Shown: piece by piece, positions 1-11,938 of the stretch
How positions within the stretch are numbered: the first letter of the stretch is position 1
Layout: each line of letters starts with the position of its first letter
Assembly: GCA_963556145.1 (NCBI GenBank)
Contig: OY744462.1
Span: 7,626,001 to 7,690,000 of the forward strand
DNA length: 64,000 nucleotides
Origin: Hygrocybe punicea
Lineage: Eukaryota; Basidiomycota; Agaricomycetes; Agaricales; Hygrophoraceae
Direction of reading: 5' to 3'
Notes under the pieces: generated by a model
The model's database searches: none
What the model was told of the DNA's origin: nothing
What the model saw: only the letters and a program-made list of their open reading frames with translations
Program-made: the position numbers and the translations under genes

Positions 1-152
1 ATATTGTATGGCCAAGCTTCTATAAGACAGTGAAAAAAATGGTATTTCACAGGAATAATTAGATGCTCATCAGAATGGCTTATATTGTATGGCCGAGCTT
101 CTATAAGACCGTGTAAAAATGGTATTTCACAGGAATATTTAGATGTTTATCA
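1..152. repeat. 80-bp satellite, truncated by window edge
   Basis: Two consecutive copies of a unit that begins TATATTGTATGGCC and contains TGGTATTTCACAGGAAT. The same unit recurs with an 80-bp period at 13872-14240. The array probably continues to the left of the window. Confidence 0.85.
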
Positions 153-510
153 TCCTACTCTACCTGGGCTGCCTCTCAACTAAGTAGACAAACCGGGCAA
201 GACCCCTGGTCTCCAGGTGCGTCTCCATCCCCTCCCACTCGTCGTTTGCTGACCAAGGCCTGCGTATCCCCGGCTTCCCATTTCCACCTGGCGCACAGCC
301 GGTGCCGTGTCCATTGACCGGCGTAGGATGTCGTCAGGTCGAACAGTGGTTGGTGGGGTGGGCAGTGTTTGCCCAGGGCATAACCCGTACCTGCAACTTT
401 GGGTGCGGGTGGAGGGTGTCTGTACTAACAATACATTATTCTTATGGTGCGCAACTGACAGTCCACCATGTATTCAAGTTGATTTAAAAGCGACCTTTTC
501 AAACAAACTT
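153..510. other. no gene recognised
   Basis: Only short overlapping ORFs on both strands, none with a recognisable motif. The stretch runs from the satellite to the start of the duplicated segment at about 511. Confidence 0.5.
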
Positions 511-1487
511 TTGTACGCAGGCGTACAGGTATATATTTCAACCAAGTCAACACTGACCACACTTGACCCTCAACCATCACATTCCACCGCTCGCTCACCA
601 CCAACACCTTCCTTTGCTCTGTCTTTATGACTATGAATTTGTTACCATCGCTTTGGCGCCGACGACTCCTGTCGCCAAGCTTTGATGCAGTAGGACCATT
701 ACGCACTGTCCTCTCGCGATATTCGGCTGAGATAGAAGCCGCTAAAGTAAAAAAGCTTTGCTACATGTAAGCGATCATTTCCTGAATCAATCCGCGGACT
801 CACAGCAGTTTTCAGGGAGGGATATCATCGAGGCCACCAACGCCACACGATCCGTGGCTACTCATTCGGGGACTGGATGAGTTTGACGGTCCATTTAGTG
901 GACAACGAGGGTTCTGGTACCCCAGCAGATCATGATGAGGTATATGTGTATCGGGCAAGAGATGTACGAAAATGGAGGCGGCTAAAAAATCCTGGCCTGC
1001 GACACCAATTCCGGGAGGAATGTTTTGAGAAGGTCAGTCTCTCATGTTTCAATTATCATTATGCTAAACTTTGTTGTAGGTCAACTGCTAAATATTTTTC
1101 CTTACTGGCATTCATGTACACCGTAGATATTCCGGAACTCAAGCACTGGACGCGATAATGAATGGCAATTGATATTGCCGCTTGCTGCTATGTTTTATCT
1201 ATCACACAATTCCCCCCTGTTGCTGACGGGTTGCTTACAGGACCTAGCACTTTCCTACTGCTCACGGGATGCTGCAGCCTCAGGAACGACCACACTCGCG
1301 ACTTCCAGCAAGAATAATGACTTATTGCTTCAAAGGTATGTTTCGGTCCTTGCATGACCTGAGCTAAATATGGCTTCCAGAGTGCCATATCTATCTGTAG
1401 ATATTCCTAGTGTCAAGAGAAAGAGATAAAATCACTGGGTCTCCGTTCAAGACAAGTCCGTAACGGTGCAAAGCACTCGCATCTCAT
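511..1487. repeat. segmental duplication A, copy 1
   Basis: Closely similar to 11208-11938, with point differences throughout. The two copies align from CAACCAAGTCAACACTGACC to the stretch CTCCGTTCAAGACAAGT near 1440. Copy 1 holds about 265 bp (roughly 1160-1423) that copy 2 lacks. The segment carries the small spliced ORF at 877-1091. Confidence 0.8.
877..1091 (+). CDS. small hypothetical protein, duplicated
   Basis: An ORF starting MSLTVHL runs to 1032, then a 47-bp GT-AG intron (1033-1079), then a short second exon with a TAA at 1089-1091, giving about 55 residues. The paralogue at 11568-11776 has the same start, the same intron position and about three quarters of the residues, with many conservative changes. 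The shared part is rich in charged residues (for example LRHQFREECF). I do not recognise the family. It may be the N-terminal remnant of a longer gene or of a transposon protein; the conserved frame and intron are the only support. Confidence 0.35.
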
Positions 1488-2093
1488 TTATTTACGAGAT
1501 TTTATCAGTGCATGTTATGGCACATTTCGCAGCGTACGCGGCTAGGTTTCCATCCTGCACGGAGCGCTCTTCGTCCCACGCGAGCTGGCGATGGCCTCAA
1601 CGACACAGATGAATGTATGTCCAGCGACGGCGGTGGCTTGATAACAGAAGTGACAGCGACAACGACGATATTGAGCGTTGACAGCTGATGGTAGGGATGA
1701 CAGGGACCACGAGCGGCAAGGACTATGGCAGCAGCATTCTTGCCCAACATTGAGAAATGGTATATTCAAGGCGTGCAGTACATAGTTTTGTTAGAAGCCA
1801 CAACAAAATTACTATAACTCTAGATGTATCCACAGTGATGGAACCACTGTATCACTGGCAAGGAGTATACTAAGTGCCATGGTAAGACAAGTAAAAAGAC
1901 GCATAAGTTTCTGTTCAGTAAAAGTAACAGTCCTGAGATTTTGACTTGCATCTGCGGTAGTTCACAAGCAATGTTATATATTGTACATGAGAACTAAATT
2001 GGGTGCATAGTGTCCTGGAACAGACGGAAACAAAAATGTTACGTCTCAGGAAAAATAACGAAGTAATACAGGGCTTTGGGGGTGACGCCATGA
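1488..2093. other. intergenic, nothing recognised
   Basis: Short ORFs only. This is the region downstream of the minus-strand deaminase-like gene. Confidence 0.5.
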
Positions 2094-4083
2094 TCAAGTC
2101 AGGTATCTGCAAATCCTGTTCAAGAAATCAGAGAAGAAAGGAAACTTAGTAGTAGTTGATGCAACGCGAGAGTCATTCTGCTGCCACGATTCAGACTGAG
2201 TAGCAGAGTACAACTTCTGTATGACAACATTCAACTTTGCGCCGAAGTGGGTTATCATGGAGTCGATGATGGGAGCCGGGAGATACGGGGGCAGATTACA
2301 TGCGATAACCTCCCGATGTGAATCCTGCCCATGGAACTGCAGGGGCTCTGGGATACCTAAAAGGGACAACAAGTGAGAACATGCAGCACAGCACCTGTCA
2401 GAAACCGCGAAGATGGGGTTCAAATTCTACATGATAAGAAATCAGAAGGATGCTATGGTATATTGAGAATAGAGATGTCCTACAGTAAAGCCGTCCATGT
2501 CGTGAGCTTCAAGTGAATTGGAGCGGTGGATAAGGCTGGCCAGGAAGGCTTCACAGTGGGGCATTCTGTGGAAGTTCTTGCCCAACAACATGTCGCCCTT
2601 TAGCTGCTTCCCAAAGCTTATGTTCCTCGATATCACTTTCTCAATTGCCAAAATCACATCCTGCAGACCGCAACTTGAGGAGCCACTAGGACTGGAGGAA
2701 GACAAGACTTCTGCAACAACCTCCCGCCAGGAGCATAAAGCCACTTCTGCATGCTGAATGGTAAGAATTTTGAGAGATACACCACGAAACTGAGAGGCAA
2801 TGCCAATGAGGTTATTCGTGGCCTCAAAATAAACGACCCGCGACTGCAACCAATTGGCGTAAGCATCGCCGACGAGTTCCGAATCCAGCACTTCCTCACC
2901 CTCTTCCGCATCTATCCAACCATCAAGCCGCCGAGCACGAGGGTCCACAGGTTGGATCCTAGAAATATGTTCCACGAGAATAGAGGAATAAGCGAAGTCC
3001 CGGAGCATAAGAGCACACGTGGTGAAACAATGGACAGCGGCTTCGAAATCCTCCATCTTCTTGTCCGACAAAGGTGTACTTGTGAACTTATCAAGTGCTA
3101 GAAGAGAACGATCATAGCACCGGAGGAGATGGCATAGTAATCGGTGGACTTCTTCGCAAGTGTTCATGGTGTAAATGGGGGGAAGGTCTGAATCGGTCGT
3201 GTAGTCGACCGCCAACTTCATCAGGTTCGGGATCCCGAGTTTAGAAAGTTTTAGGAAGTATTCATTGAGAGGCTGCGAAAGTGATTCGAGAAAGTCGGCG
3301 TCTCGCCTACCCGAAGAGGTCATTATCGACTGTGGAACTGGAAAAGGATGACGACCGGCTTTCGCCCGGGATGGTGGGACATCAAGGAGACATTTGTAGA
3401 ACGGCTTGGAACAATCTTCGTGCTGCCACATCCATAGCATTTTCTGGTAGTCCTTCACAGCCACATATGTGAAGATACCGAGGGTATCTCCACTATTCTG
3501 ATCCGCTGCGGTGAGGAGTTTAATGACCGCAGCTGCATGGGATTGAAATGATTGGGATGTCCTGGTAGAAAGCATGAGAAAATCGAGAAATTGAGAAGCT
3601 GGGTTCTTACCAAGTCTCTCTCACATATGGCAATGGGTCGCTTGGGTCGATGCTGCTTGCATCTGGATGAGAAATAGAAATTTTATCGCCACTGTAACCC
3701 AAGGCACTCGAGGAATCATTTCGAGTGCATGAATCACTGACTATGGGCGTAAAGCCCTGATCTTGTCCATGACTGCATACAACAAGCTCCATAGTGGGAG
3801 AATCCGGTGTTGAAGGCTCCTTCAAGTTCAAGGTCACAGCTGTGAATCCGTGGTGCCTGACCAGAAGGGTGGCCAGCGCCGCCAGCGAGTGACGCTCATC
3901 TTGGTTCTGCACTGTGACTGGGCACTGGCCCGGGAGTGAGGCTGTCAATGACGCCTTCCCCATGGATAAGCCAATATCAAACGAAGGATCTTGCAGCATC
4001 TCCAACATGGCTGTGATACTTCGGAATGTTATCATCTTGTCAGAAAGGTTATCGTCACGGTGATCATTAATGGGATCGGTCAT
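2094..4083 (-). CDS. OTT_1508-like deaminase-superfamily protein
   Basis: Three exons on the minus strand: 4083-3611, 3561-2484 and 2426-2094, joined by two short GT-AG introns whose phases keep one frame, for about 626 residues. The C-terminal half shows a putative zinc-binding pair: HCE in MPHCEAFLASL at the end of exon 2, and CxxC in RCCAACSHLL in exon 3, followed by an LPPYLP stretch. This layout matches the fungal OTT_1508-like branch of the cytidine-deaminase-like superfamily as I remember it; substrate and function are not known. The start at 4083 was chosen because an ATG opens the homologous part there. Paralogues lie at 5920-8074 (stop codon inside) and 9129-9774 (fragment); this is the only copy that looks intact. 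Confidence 0.78.
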
Positions 4084-4199
4084 TTTGGTATGGTTCCGAG
4101 TCCAACTGACTTCGGAACTGCAGTGCCAGCCGACTCGGATTAGGACTCGGACTCGGAGGTGGAACTTCAAGTTGGGCCTGCCGGTGAGCCTGAGCATGG

Positions 4200-5414
4200 C
4201 AGTGCGGCGGTACTGCTGGTACTAGTAGTGTTTGCGCCATCATGACTCAATTAATTGATCATAAATACCTTTAATTGTAGAACCCTGCAACTGAACTTCA
4301 CTGCCAGTGCTGGTGGCAAGTTCTGCCAGCAGTGAATGCCGGTGTGCGCCGCGCCATGAGACTATTCTTCGGCTTAGGTAAGGGAGGGTGCCGTCGCCTA
4401 GTATCATTTGACTTGTTGTAGGTGCACATGACGCCTTCTAACTGCCAGCCCTAAACATGCCTGGCAATAAATATGTGAACTGAAGCTTGAAGTCATGTTT
4501 TTTCGCCACCCATCCGAACGTTACATGCACACGTGTACTTCAATTAGTTTTATAGCCCTTTGCCTACTCACATTGTTGTATTAATCATATGCGCCGTAGA
4601 ATTAGTTGCCAAGTTTGTTTCCTTAAAGAAATGATTATAACTTGGGCCACCTGCGAGCTTGACTCACTCGAACTGCCAACACTAGTATTGTATGCCCTTA
4701 GGAACATGAATCACAAGCGCACATGCCAATCGTCGAAAAAGCGCCTTTCTGTGCTCTGGAGAAAGCAAAACAGTTCTGGAAAGGTCCCAGAAGGCGTCGA
4801 CTTCTTTCGTTGTCTTTGGAGACTGATGAGGTGCCCCTGGCGGGTTTGGCACCGCAGGCAGCAGACCCAGTGGTTGCAATGGAGGTTCGTTATTTTGAGG
4901 ACGATGAAAGATAACGGCTCATTAAATATTGTCCGTAGATTGGTATTATCCCGGACAATGAAACCAAGCTGATGACCCCCTGATGGAACGTGCGCCATGG
5001 ACCCGAAGACTCAATCGCCGACCCCCTCACGGTCCAGAGATCCATTGCCGCAACCGCCACCACTTTTACCACCTGCCACCCCTCATCGATTCCATCGAGA
5101 ATGGCTTCAAGTTCGTCGTTGGGCTCGAGCTCAGGAGCGGTACGCTGTAAGCGGCAATGAGCTGTGGTTTGGATACGGATAGAATATTTGCGGAGCGGAA
5201 GTGGAAGGGGATTGAGATGGGATAACTCGTTGTACTCCTCTGGATCGTGCGAACAATTCTGCAGTGTGGTAGAGCCGTGATAGCCCAAATATGTTGCGTA
5301 CCGTCCTGAACACTTGGCACAGTCGAGGCGAGTGGTATTGGAATGGCGGCGTCCAGAAATCTCAGTCTAGCTTTAATGGTCAGAGATCGTGACTTTGAGC
5401 CCGCTGCCGTTTGA
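4200..5414. other. no confident gene; possible broken coding remnants
   Basis: Short ORFs on both strands. A minus-strand reading around 5355-4990 carries two CxxC-spaced cysteines and a charged tail, but no start, splice pattern or family could be settled. It is probably transposon debris next to the fragment at 5415. Confidence 0.35.
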
Positions 5415-5735
5415 GATACCAAATGGAGCGAGATCAACAATATTCTAGCCAGTGGCGAGGATGAAGAATGGTTGGATGAGGATGCCGGATGGAAGCGTAC
5501 ACCTGTGACCATTCCGTATCAGCTTCGCCGTGGCGTCTCCCCAGATCCCGACGCCGGTGCTCGAAGCTACATGATTGACGACTTCTATCACGGCAGTCTG
5601 GTGTCGGTCATTTGTAAACGCTTTCAGATTCGACGGGAAATCATCGGTATCTTCATTATGAGCCATTCGAACTAAATTGGCAGCCGGGTGAAGTTCCTCG
5701 CCCTATGCGTATTCAGAGGGTTGGTTATAAACAGG
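5415..5735 (+). pseudogene. Plavaka/Tnp2-like transposase fragment
   Basis: The plus-strand reading after the TGA at 5412 contains GWKRTPVTIPYQLRRGV, then YMIDDFYHGSLVSVI, and after a frameshift near 5630 HYEPFELNWQPGE. This order (a GW..TPVTI segment, a DFYH..LVSVI segment, a HxEPxELxWxP segment) is typical of the conserved block of basidiomycete Plavaka (CACTA-related, Tnp2-like) transposases as I remember them. Only about 100 residues remain, with a frameshift and no catalytic core, so it is a dead fragment. A second piece of the same broad class is at 42173-42424. Confidence 0.6.
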
Positions 5736-5919
5736 CTAAGCATAATATTATTATGACAACAAATGTCCTGATCTAGAATACCGTTTCTTGTAGATTGGGA
5801 CGCTTCGGCTTCATATCTCTGGAATCGGTTTTATTCGGGCGTTGGCACGACATACCCTTTCTCACGGTAAACTCAAACATATCCAACAGGCCGTTCAAGT
5901 TCTCGCTTTCTCCCACACC

Positions 5920-8074
5920 ATGTCAGACCTTCATGCAACGTTTAGGACGCTCACCACCCTCCTCAGGCATCTCCAACAACGATCCTCCGCTGCTACGTCT
6001 TCAACCGCCGCTGCTACGTATTCATCGTCAAAGTACCAACTCAAGCCAATCGTTCAGGTGACCAAGAGCCGCCAGCAACTTCAAGATGGAGAACGGGAAC
6101 AACTACGATGCGGGACCACACTAGCAACACTGCTAGTCCGAATGAATGAAGTTGTCGCCATAGCTTCAACCGCTGACCTTTCTGTTCGCGAGCCTGAGGG
6201 TAGGACTTTTACCACCACTACCCCAACATTCTTCGCAACGGTGAACCCCAGGGTGGTGAAGTTAAGGTCAGATCCAACCGATGCCCAGACATTCAAAGGG
6301 AAAAGTCCCTGTTTTATTCATCCAGAGCCAACTGGCATCGACCCGCGCGACCCTCTGCCCTACGTGAGAGAGACTTGGTAAGTAGCAGTGTCTCGATATC
6401 TCAATTTCTCATGATTTGTATTAGGACATCGCAAACATTTCAATCCCACGCAGCCTCCGTGATCGACCTACTAAATGGAGTGGATTAGAATAACGCAGAC
6501 ACCCTTGGTATCTTCACGTATGTCACTGCGAAGTCCTATGAAAAGATGCTCTCGAGGTGGGAGAACCCAGAATATTCCGGCCCATTCTTCAAATGCCTTC
6601 TTGATATCTCACCATCCCAGGCCAGAGCCGAGGGTGCCGGTGGTCATCTTTTTCCAGATCCACAGTCGATAAATACCTCTTCGGGGAAGCGCGACGCAGA
6701 CTTCCTCAAATCGCTTTCGCAGCCTCTCAATGAACACTTCCTGAAACTTTCTAAACTCGGGATCCCGAACCTGATGAAGTTGGCGGTCGAATACACGACC
6801 GATTCAGACCTTCCCCCCATTTACACTATGAACACATGTGAAGAAGTCCACCGATTACTATGCCATCTCCTCCGGTGCTATGATCGATCTCTTGCAGCAC
6901 TTCACAAGTTCACAAATAAACCTTTGTCGGATAAGGAGGTAGATGATTTCGCAGCCACCGTCCATTGTTTCACCACGTGTGCCCTTATGCTCCGGGACTT
7001 CGTTTATTCCTCTTTTCTCGAGGAACACATTTCTAGAATCCAGCCTACGGACCCTCGCACTGTGAATTGTCAAGTGGCGGATGGACATGTGGGAACGGGT
7101 GCCGGTGCAGGTGTGGGTACGGGGGTGGGTGCAAGTGCAGGTGTGGGTCCAAATGCGCATCGTGACGTCGATGGCGGTGGCAACGAGGATGAGGGTCGAG
7201 ATGGAGATGAGGAGTTGGATCCGGACCTTCGGGATGTTCAACCCGGTACCATTCTTCCCAACAAGGAGCCGCTTTCCATGTGCGGCTCGTATGTGGAATG
7301 GTTGCGGCTTCAAGTGATCTACTTCGAGGCTCTCACCATCCTCATCGGTGTATTACACCCAATGGACCGACCCCTCTCAATTGTGATCATCGCCACTGCA
7401 CGTCCACCGAAGGCCTTACTTCCCTGGCAAGACATCGTCACAGAAGTCATGCTTAAAGCCAAATACTCGGAAATGGCCATCTCCGAAGCGTCCGCCCGAC
7501 TAGGCCAGTTGATTCGACACAAACTAAAATTTACAGGGACACTGCATTGCGAGGCCATACTACTTAGCCTCATTCTAGCACAACGTTCCGGTGCCGAGAG
7601 CTTTGACGTTGGGCTCCAGGTAAGTGATATTGTTATTTACTGCACATCTAACTAATTGATCCTTATTAGGACGTTCATAATACCGTCAGCATATCGAAAA
7701 CATTATGCCCCATGTGCGCGGCTCTTTTTTCATTAATCGAGCCCCATTTCAACATCCTCAGCTCACATCAATTTCTTTTTGGTTGCGCCTTGCCTGAAAT
7801 GCTGGACGACGCTGTGGTCAAGCGTATGGTTGAATTCTGCAAGACCCAGTTGCTTCGGTTCATTTCTGATCTTCTGGCACCTGGGTCACAGTCCCGTGTC
7901 CGTAGTTTATCAAATATGTCCCAGGCCATATCTGTATCTTCGAACAAGGCACGTAAGTCCCTTTTCGCCTTCAAACTGGAACTTTATTCTAGAATCACGA
8001 CGAAAATGACATCCCAAACACCGTCTTCAATCACATGGTTTAAAGAGCTGTTGGACTCATTCAAGAATTTGTGA
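5920..8074 (+). pseudogene. OTT_1508-like deaminase-superfamily pseudogene
   Basis: Full-length paralogue of the gene at 2094-4083. Exons are 5920-6377, 6425-7620 and 7671-8074, with introns at the same two positions. The core is strongly conserved (for example SQPLNEHFLKLSKLGIPNLM), and both motif sites are present: HCE in LHCEAILLSL and CxxC in LCPMCAALF. The copy is broken by an in-frame TAG at 6486-6488, where the third copy has CAG. About 40 Gly/Ala/Val residues in a short tandem repeat (near 7080-7160) replace sequence seen in the minus-strand gene. The tail after 7950 may be an extra intron or read-through. Readthrough or RNA editing cannot be excluded, but a plain pseudogene is simplest. 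Confidence 0.78.
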
Positions 8075-8507
8075 GGCCTGGCAGGATCATAGTCAGGTAC
8101 GTCTAATCTTTTCCTTGTATCCCACCTCCTGCCAATTCAATAAATGGGGTCAACTGCTTAGCAGTTCTAGCACTTGGAGCCATCCACTGTCCCCGTTTCG
8201 TGCAGCATTCGCATGTCGTTCGCACCACATCCTGTCATCCACCTCCCAGTACTTTTCCAGTTGCTCGTGACACTTGGGGTTTCCGGGATGCTCGCACTAG
8301 AGATGGTCAGAATGGTAACGGTTGCCTGTATGGGATACCGCGCATGGTCCCTTAATCGGTTGAATGCATGTGCCCGCTGCGCAGAGTGAGTCGTTCGCTT
8401 CATAATAGTGGTGCACGCAGAGCGACCTGCCGTCAAAAACGTAAAATGTCTGGTTCGGGAAAGGTTTCTGTAGAAGTATAAGATGAAAGAACGCTACAAG
8501 GACATAC

Positions 8508-8957
8508 ATGACATTGATGGCAATTAAAGCATTCATGGGACGATTCTTGATCCTAAACCGCGTGGTACCCCTACTGGGACCCGAAAAAGGAGCTCTTCGT
8601 TTACGGGGCTATAGGCCTGCTAGCTTCATTTCTCTACTATCAATCCCCTCTAAGCTCATCCTCAAGCCTACCCCTAACATATACACAGAGATGAGCCTCC
8701 GAAGTTGGGCTACTCCCATTGACGGTACCTCGAAAAATAAAAAAGGCAAACAACCACAAGCCAACACGCCAGCATCCCAATCCTCCAGAACGACCAGATC
8801 CTTGTCCAATCAGGAAAACAGCATCCCTGATACCACACCGGAGCTTGCGGAACCAGATACCCTACAACAAGCAGTCGACTTCCTCCTCGCTAAGTCCCTT
8901 CTCCCCCTGATCATGACTACAGTATATCCACCCTCACCGGAATACTCTGACAAATAG
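8508..8957 (+). CDS. hypothetical ORF, probably interrupted
   Basis: A 149-codon ORF starting at an ATG, Ser/Thr/Pro-rich in its second half. After the TAG at 8955 the same frame stays open to the TAA near 9088, so the stop may be a CAG-to-TAG change inside a longer gene. The extension ends within the about 105-bp sequence that is duplicated around the deaminase fragment. No family recognised. Confidence 0.3.
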   Translation: MTLMAIKAFMGRFLILNRVVPLLGPEKGALRLRGYRPASFISLLSIPSKLILKPTPNIYTEMSLRSWATPIDGTSKNKKGKQPQANTPASQSSRTTRSLSNQENSIPDTTPELAEPDTLQQAVDFLLAKSLLPLIMTTVYPPSPEYSDK

Positions 8958-9023
8958 CCGCCTCGGACAGTGTCATCGCCATCCCTCCTCAATGATCCCA
9001 GAGGCATCCAAGAGCTTATCAAA

Positions 9024-9128
9024 TTCGTACGAAGCACAGGGAGACTAAAAGACTCATTCGGTGATCTCTCCTCTCCCACACTCACATAACTAACCTACTC
9101 CAACGCAGTACGCCTCCTCCCTTCACCC
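9024..9128. repeat. left copy of about 105-bp direct repeat
   Basis: Begins ATTCGTACGAAGCACAGGGA and ends CTTCACCC. It is nearly identical to 9775-9880. The two copies bracket a fragment of the deaminase-like gene. Confidence 0.9.
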
Positions 9129-9774
9129 GCGAGCCTGAGGGTAGTACTTTTACCGCCACTACTCCAACATTCTTCGCAACGGTGAACCCCAGGATCGTGA
9201 AGTTAAGGCCAGACACATCCGATGCCCAGACATTCAAAGGGAAAAGTCCCTGTTTTATTCATCCAGAGCCAACTGGCATCGACCCGCGCGACCCTTTGCC
9301 CTACGTGAGAGAGACTTGTTAAGTAGCAGTGTCTCGATATCTCAATTTCTCATGATTTGTATTAGGACATCGCAAACATTTCAATCCCACACAGCCTCCG
9401 TGATCGACCTTCTAAATGGAGTGGATCAGAATAACGCAGACACCCTTGGTATCTTCACGTATGTCGCTGCGAAGTCCTATGAAAAGATGCTCTCGAGGTG
9501 GGAGAACCCAGAATATTCCGGCCCATTCTTCAAATGCCTTCTTGATATCTCACCATCCCGGGCCAGAGCCGAGGGTGCCGGTGGTCGTCTTTTTCCAGAT
9601 CCACAGTCGATAAATACCTCTTCGGGGAAGCGCGACGCAGACTTCCTCAAATCGCTTTCGCAGCCTCTCAATGAACACTTCCTGAAACTTTCTAAACTTG
9701 GGATCCCGAACCTGATGAAGTTGGTGGTCGAATATACGACCGATTCAGACCTTCCCCCCATTTACACTATGAAC
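9129..9774 (+). pseudogene. third deaminase-like fragment
   Basis: Almost identical to 6190-6833 of the plus-strand paralogue, including the first intron, but cut off at both ends. Here the TAG codon of that copy is CAG, while the splice donor has changed from TTG-GTAAGT to TTG-TTAAGT at 9318-9319, which should stop normal splicing. The fragment ends abruptly after the codons for YTMN. It is flanked by about 105-bp direct repeats of unrelated sequence, so it looks like an insertion or template-switch product rather than the remains of a local tandem copy. Confidence 0.85.
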
Positions 9775-9880
9775 ATTCGTACGAAGCACAGGGAGACTAA
9801 AAGACTCATTCGGTGATCTCTCCTCTCCCACACTCACATAGCTAACCTACTCCAACGCAGTATGCCTCCTCCCTTCACCC
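9775..9880. repeat. right copy of about 105-bp direct repeat
   Basis: Partner of 9024-9128 with a few differences (for example ACATAG for ACATAA). After it the sequence CTCCGCTCACCCACG continues as if the left flank had been uninterrupted. Confidence 0.9.
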
Positions 9881-11207
9881 TCCGCTCACCCACGCTGGGA
9901 CACCTCCCCGCCACACCTACGCATGAGCAATCTCGACCCCTTCAACTTAGTCTCACACCTGGCAATCGACCCTCAACCCACACAACTTCTCACCCTCGAG
10001 TTCTCATTCGGATCCCCCTCTTCCGCTTCTCCTCCCTGTGACAGCCCCCCTCCGTGCATGTCCGCTCAGGCAGCCGGGCACTTAGCTGGTCTAGACCACC
10101 CGTTTATCCACCACACCAGTCTCAGACAATGGGCCCCCTCGTACGTCAGGTCAGGCGATTAAAACAGCATGGATATGCTGGAGCCACGGGGGACTTACTC
10201 CGTCGTGGTTGCACTCGCAAACCAGAGGCACAGGTTCCGGGAAGGTTCCCGTTTCGTATATACTTCGCCCTTGTATGTAAGAGGGACAATAATATGACTC
10301 AAAAAAAAAGCATTCATGATGATATTGACCTTAACGAATCCACGCACACTATTTGTCCGACAGTTATCATGGATGATTAAGTCAGAAATCAAATCAATTT
10401 TCAACATTTCCCGCCAGTTAAAGTAAGTATGTTAAATATGCTTCACATCATACCGTGAAACATCAACGACAATTTCACCAAGATTGCGCTTCCGCAGGCA
10501 ATCATTTTTTTGTCGCTGGTGAAGAAATAGAGAGTACGTCGAATTCATTTTTTCTTATGAGCGACTTGTGAATGACAGCGGTAATCCCTCCCCGCCGCCT
10601 CGACTTTCGGGCAAGGACGCCCTCACGAGTCGGATATCACCCATCGATTCCTCCCTCCCAACCCCGCTCTCATCTATAAGAAGCCACTACCGAGTATGTC
10701 ATCAGCATTCTGTTCTAAAACCCAGCCACTCGGCGATGAGTGATGCATGAGCGCAAGTCCCGAAACAAGTAGCCATGTGGTCAGGACCACCGAGGAGGAT
10801 TTCGATAGCAAGGGCATGGGTGTAGGAGGACGTATCTTGGGCAATGGAGGGAAGAAGTGCTTGAGGGAAGGTGCGTGTGAAGTGCGAGGTGGGGATCGAG
10901 AGAGGGAGGGAACCGGAGATGACTTCCACCAGCCCCAGGCGTGCTGGTTGAAAGTGAAGGTGAAAATTGGAGATTAAATGGTTATTGGACGACTTACCTG
11001 AGCTGCCCCGCTGATAGATTTTATTCTGGTCAGGTCTGTTTCCTCATCTCAGCATAGCTGTCTCGGTGATCCTTTCCCAAAAGACCCTTAGTGATGGACT
11101 CCAGTCGGCTCATATCTCATCGGCACCAAGCGACTGTTTCCAAGCACAAATGACGTGCAGAGTGTACAAGTTGGTGTGAACGATGCAACTTTTTTGGTAC
11201 TGTGTTT
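9881..11207. other. no gene recognised
   Basis: Short proline-rich or mixed ORFs on both strands without recognisable domains. Confidence 0.5.
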
Positions 11208-11938
11208 TGTACGCAGGCACAAACGATGCACAGGTATATTCAACCAAGTCAACACTGACCACACTTGACCCTCAACCGTCACATCCCACCGCTCGCTCAC
11301 CACCAACACCTTCCCTCGCTCAGTTTTTACAACTGTGAACTCGTTACCATCGCTCTGGCGCCGACGACAACTGTTGCCAACCTTCGATGCAGTAAGACCA
11401 TTGCTCACGGTCCTTGGCCCAGATAAAAGCGGCTGAAGTAAAAAATCTTTGTTACGTGTAAGCGATCATTTCCTGAATCCATCCGCGGACTTACAGCAGT
11501 TTTCAGGGAGGGATATCATCGCGGCCACCGACACCACACGATCCGTGGCTACTCGTTCCTGGACTGGATGAGTTTGACGGTCCATTTAGCGGACCAGAAG
11601 GGTTTTAGTAACCCAGCCGACGAAATATTTATCTATGGGGCGAGGGAAGTCGAGAAGTGGAGTGAGCTAAAAAAACCTGGCCTACGACATCGATTCCGGG
11701 AGGAATGTTTTGCGAAGGTCAGTCTCTCATGTTTCAATTATCATCATGCTAAACTTCGTTGTAGGTCAACCGCTAATTTTTTTCTTTACTGGCATTCATG
11801 TACACCGTAGATATTCCGGAACTCAAGCACTGGACGCGATAACGAATGGCAATTGATATTCCCGCTCAGAGATAAAATCATTGGGTCTCCGTTCAAGACA
11901 AGTTCGTAACGGCGCAAAGCGCTCGCATCTCAGTATGA
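11208..11938. repeat. segmental duplication A, copy 2
   Basis: Direct-orientation copy of 511-1487, lacking the equivalent of about 1160-1423. It carries the paralogue of the small spliced ORF. Confidence 0.8.
11568..11776 (+). CDS. small hypothetical protein, second copy
   Basis: Starts MSLTVHL like its partner at 877. Exon 1 is 11568-11717, the 47-bp intron is 11718-11764, and a four-codon second exon ends in TAA. One deletion and several conservative replacements separate the two copies. Family and function not recognised. Confidence 0.35.
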
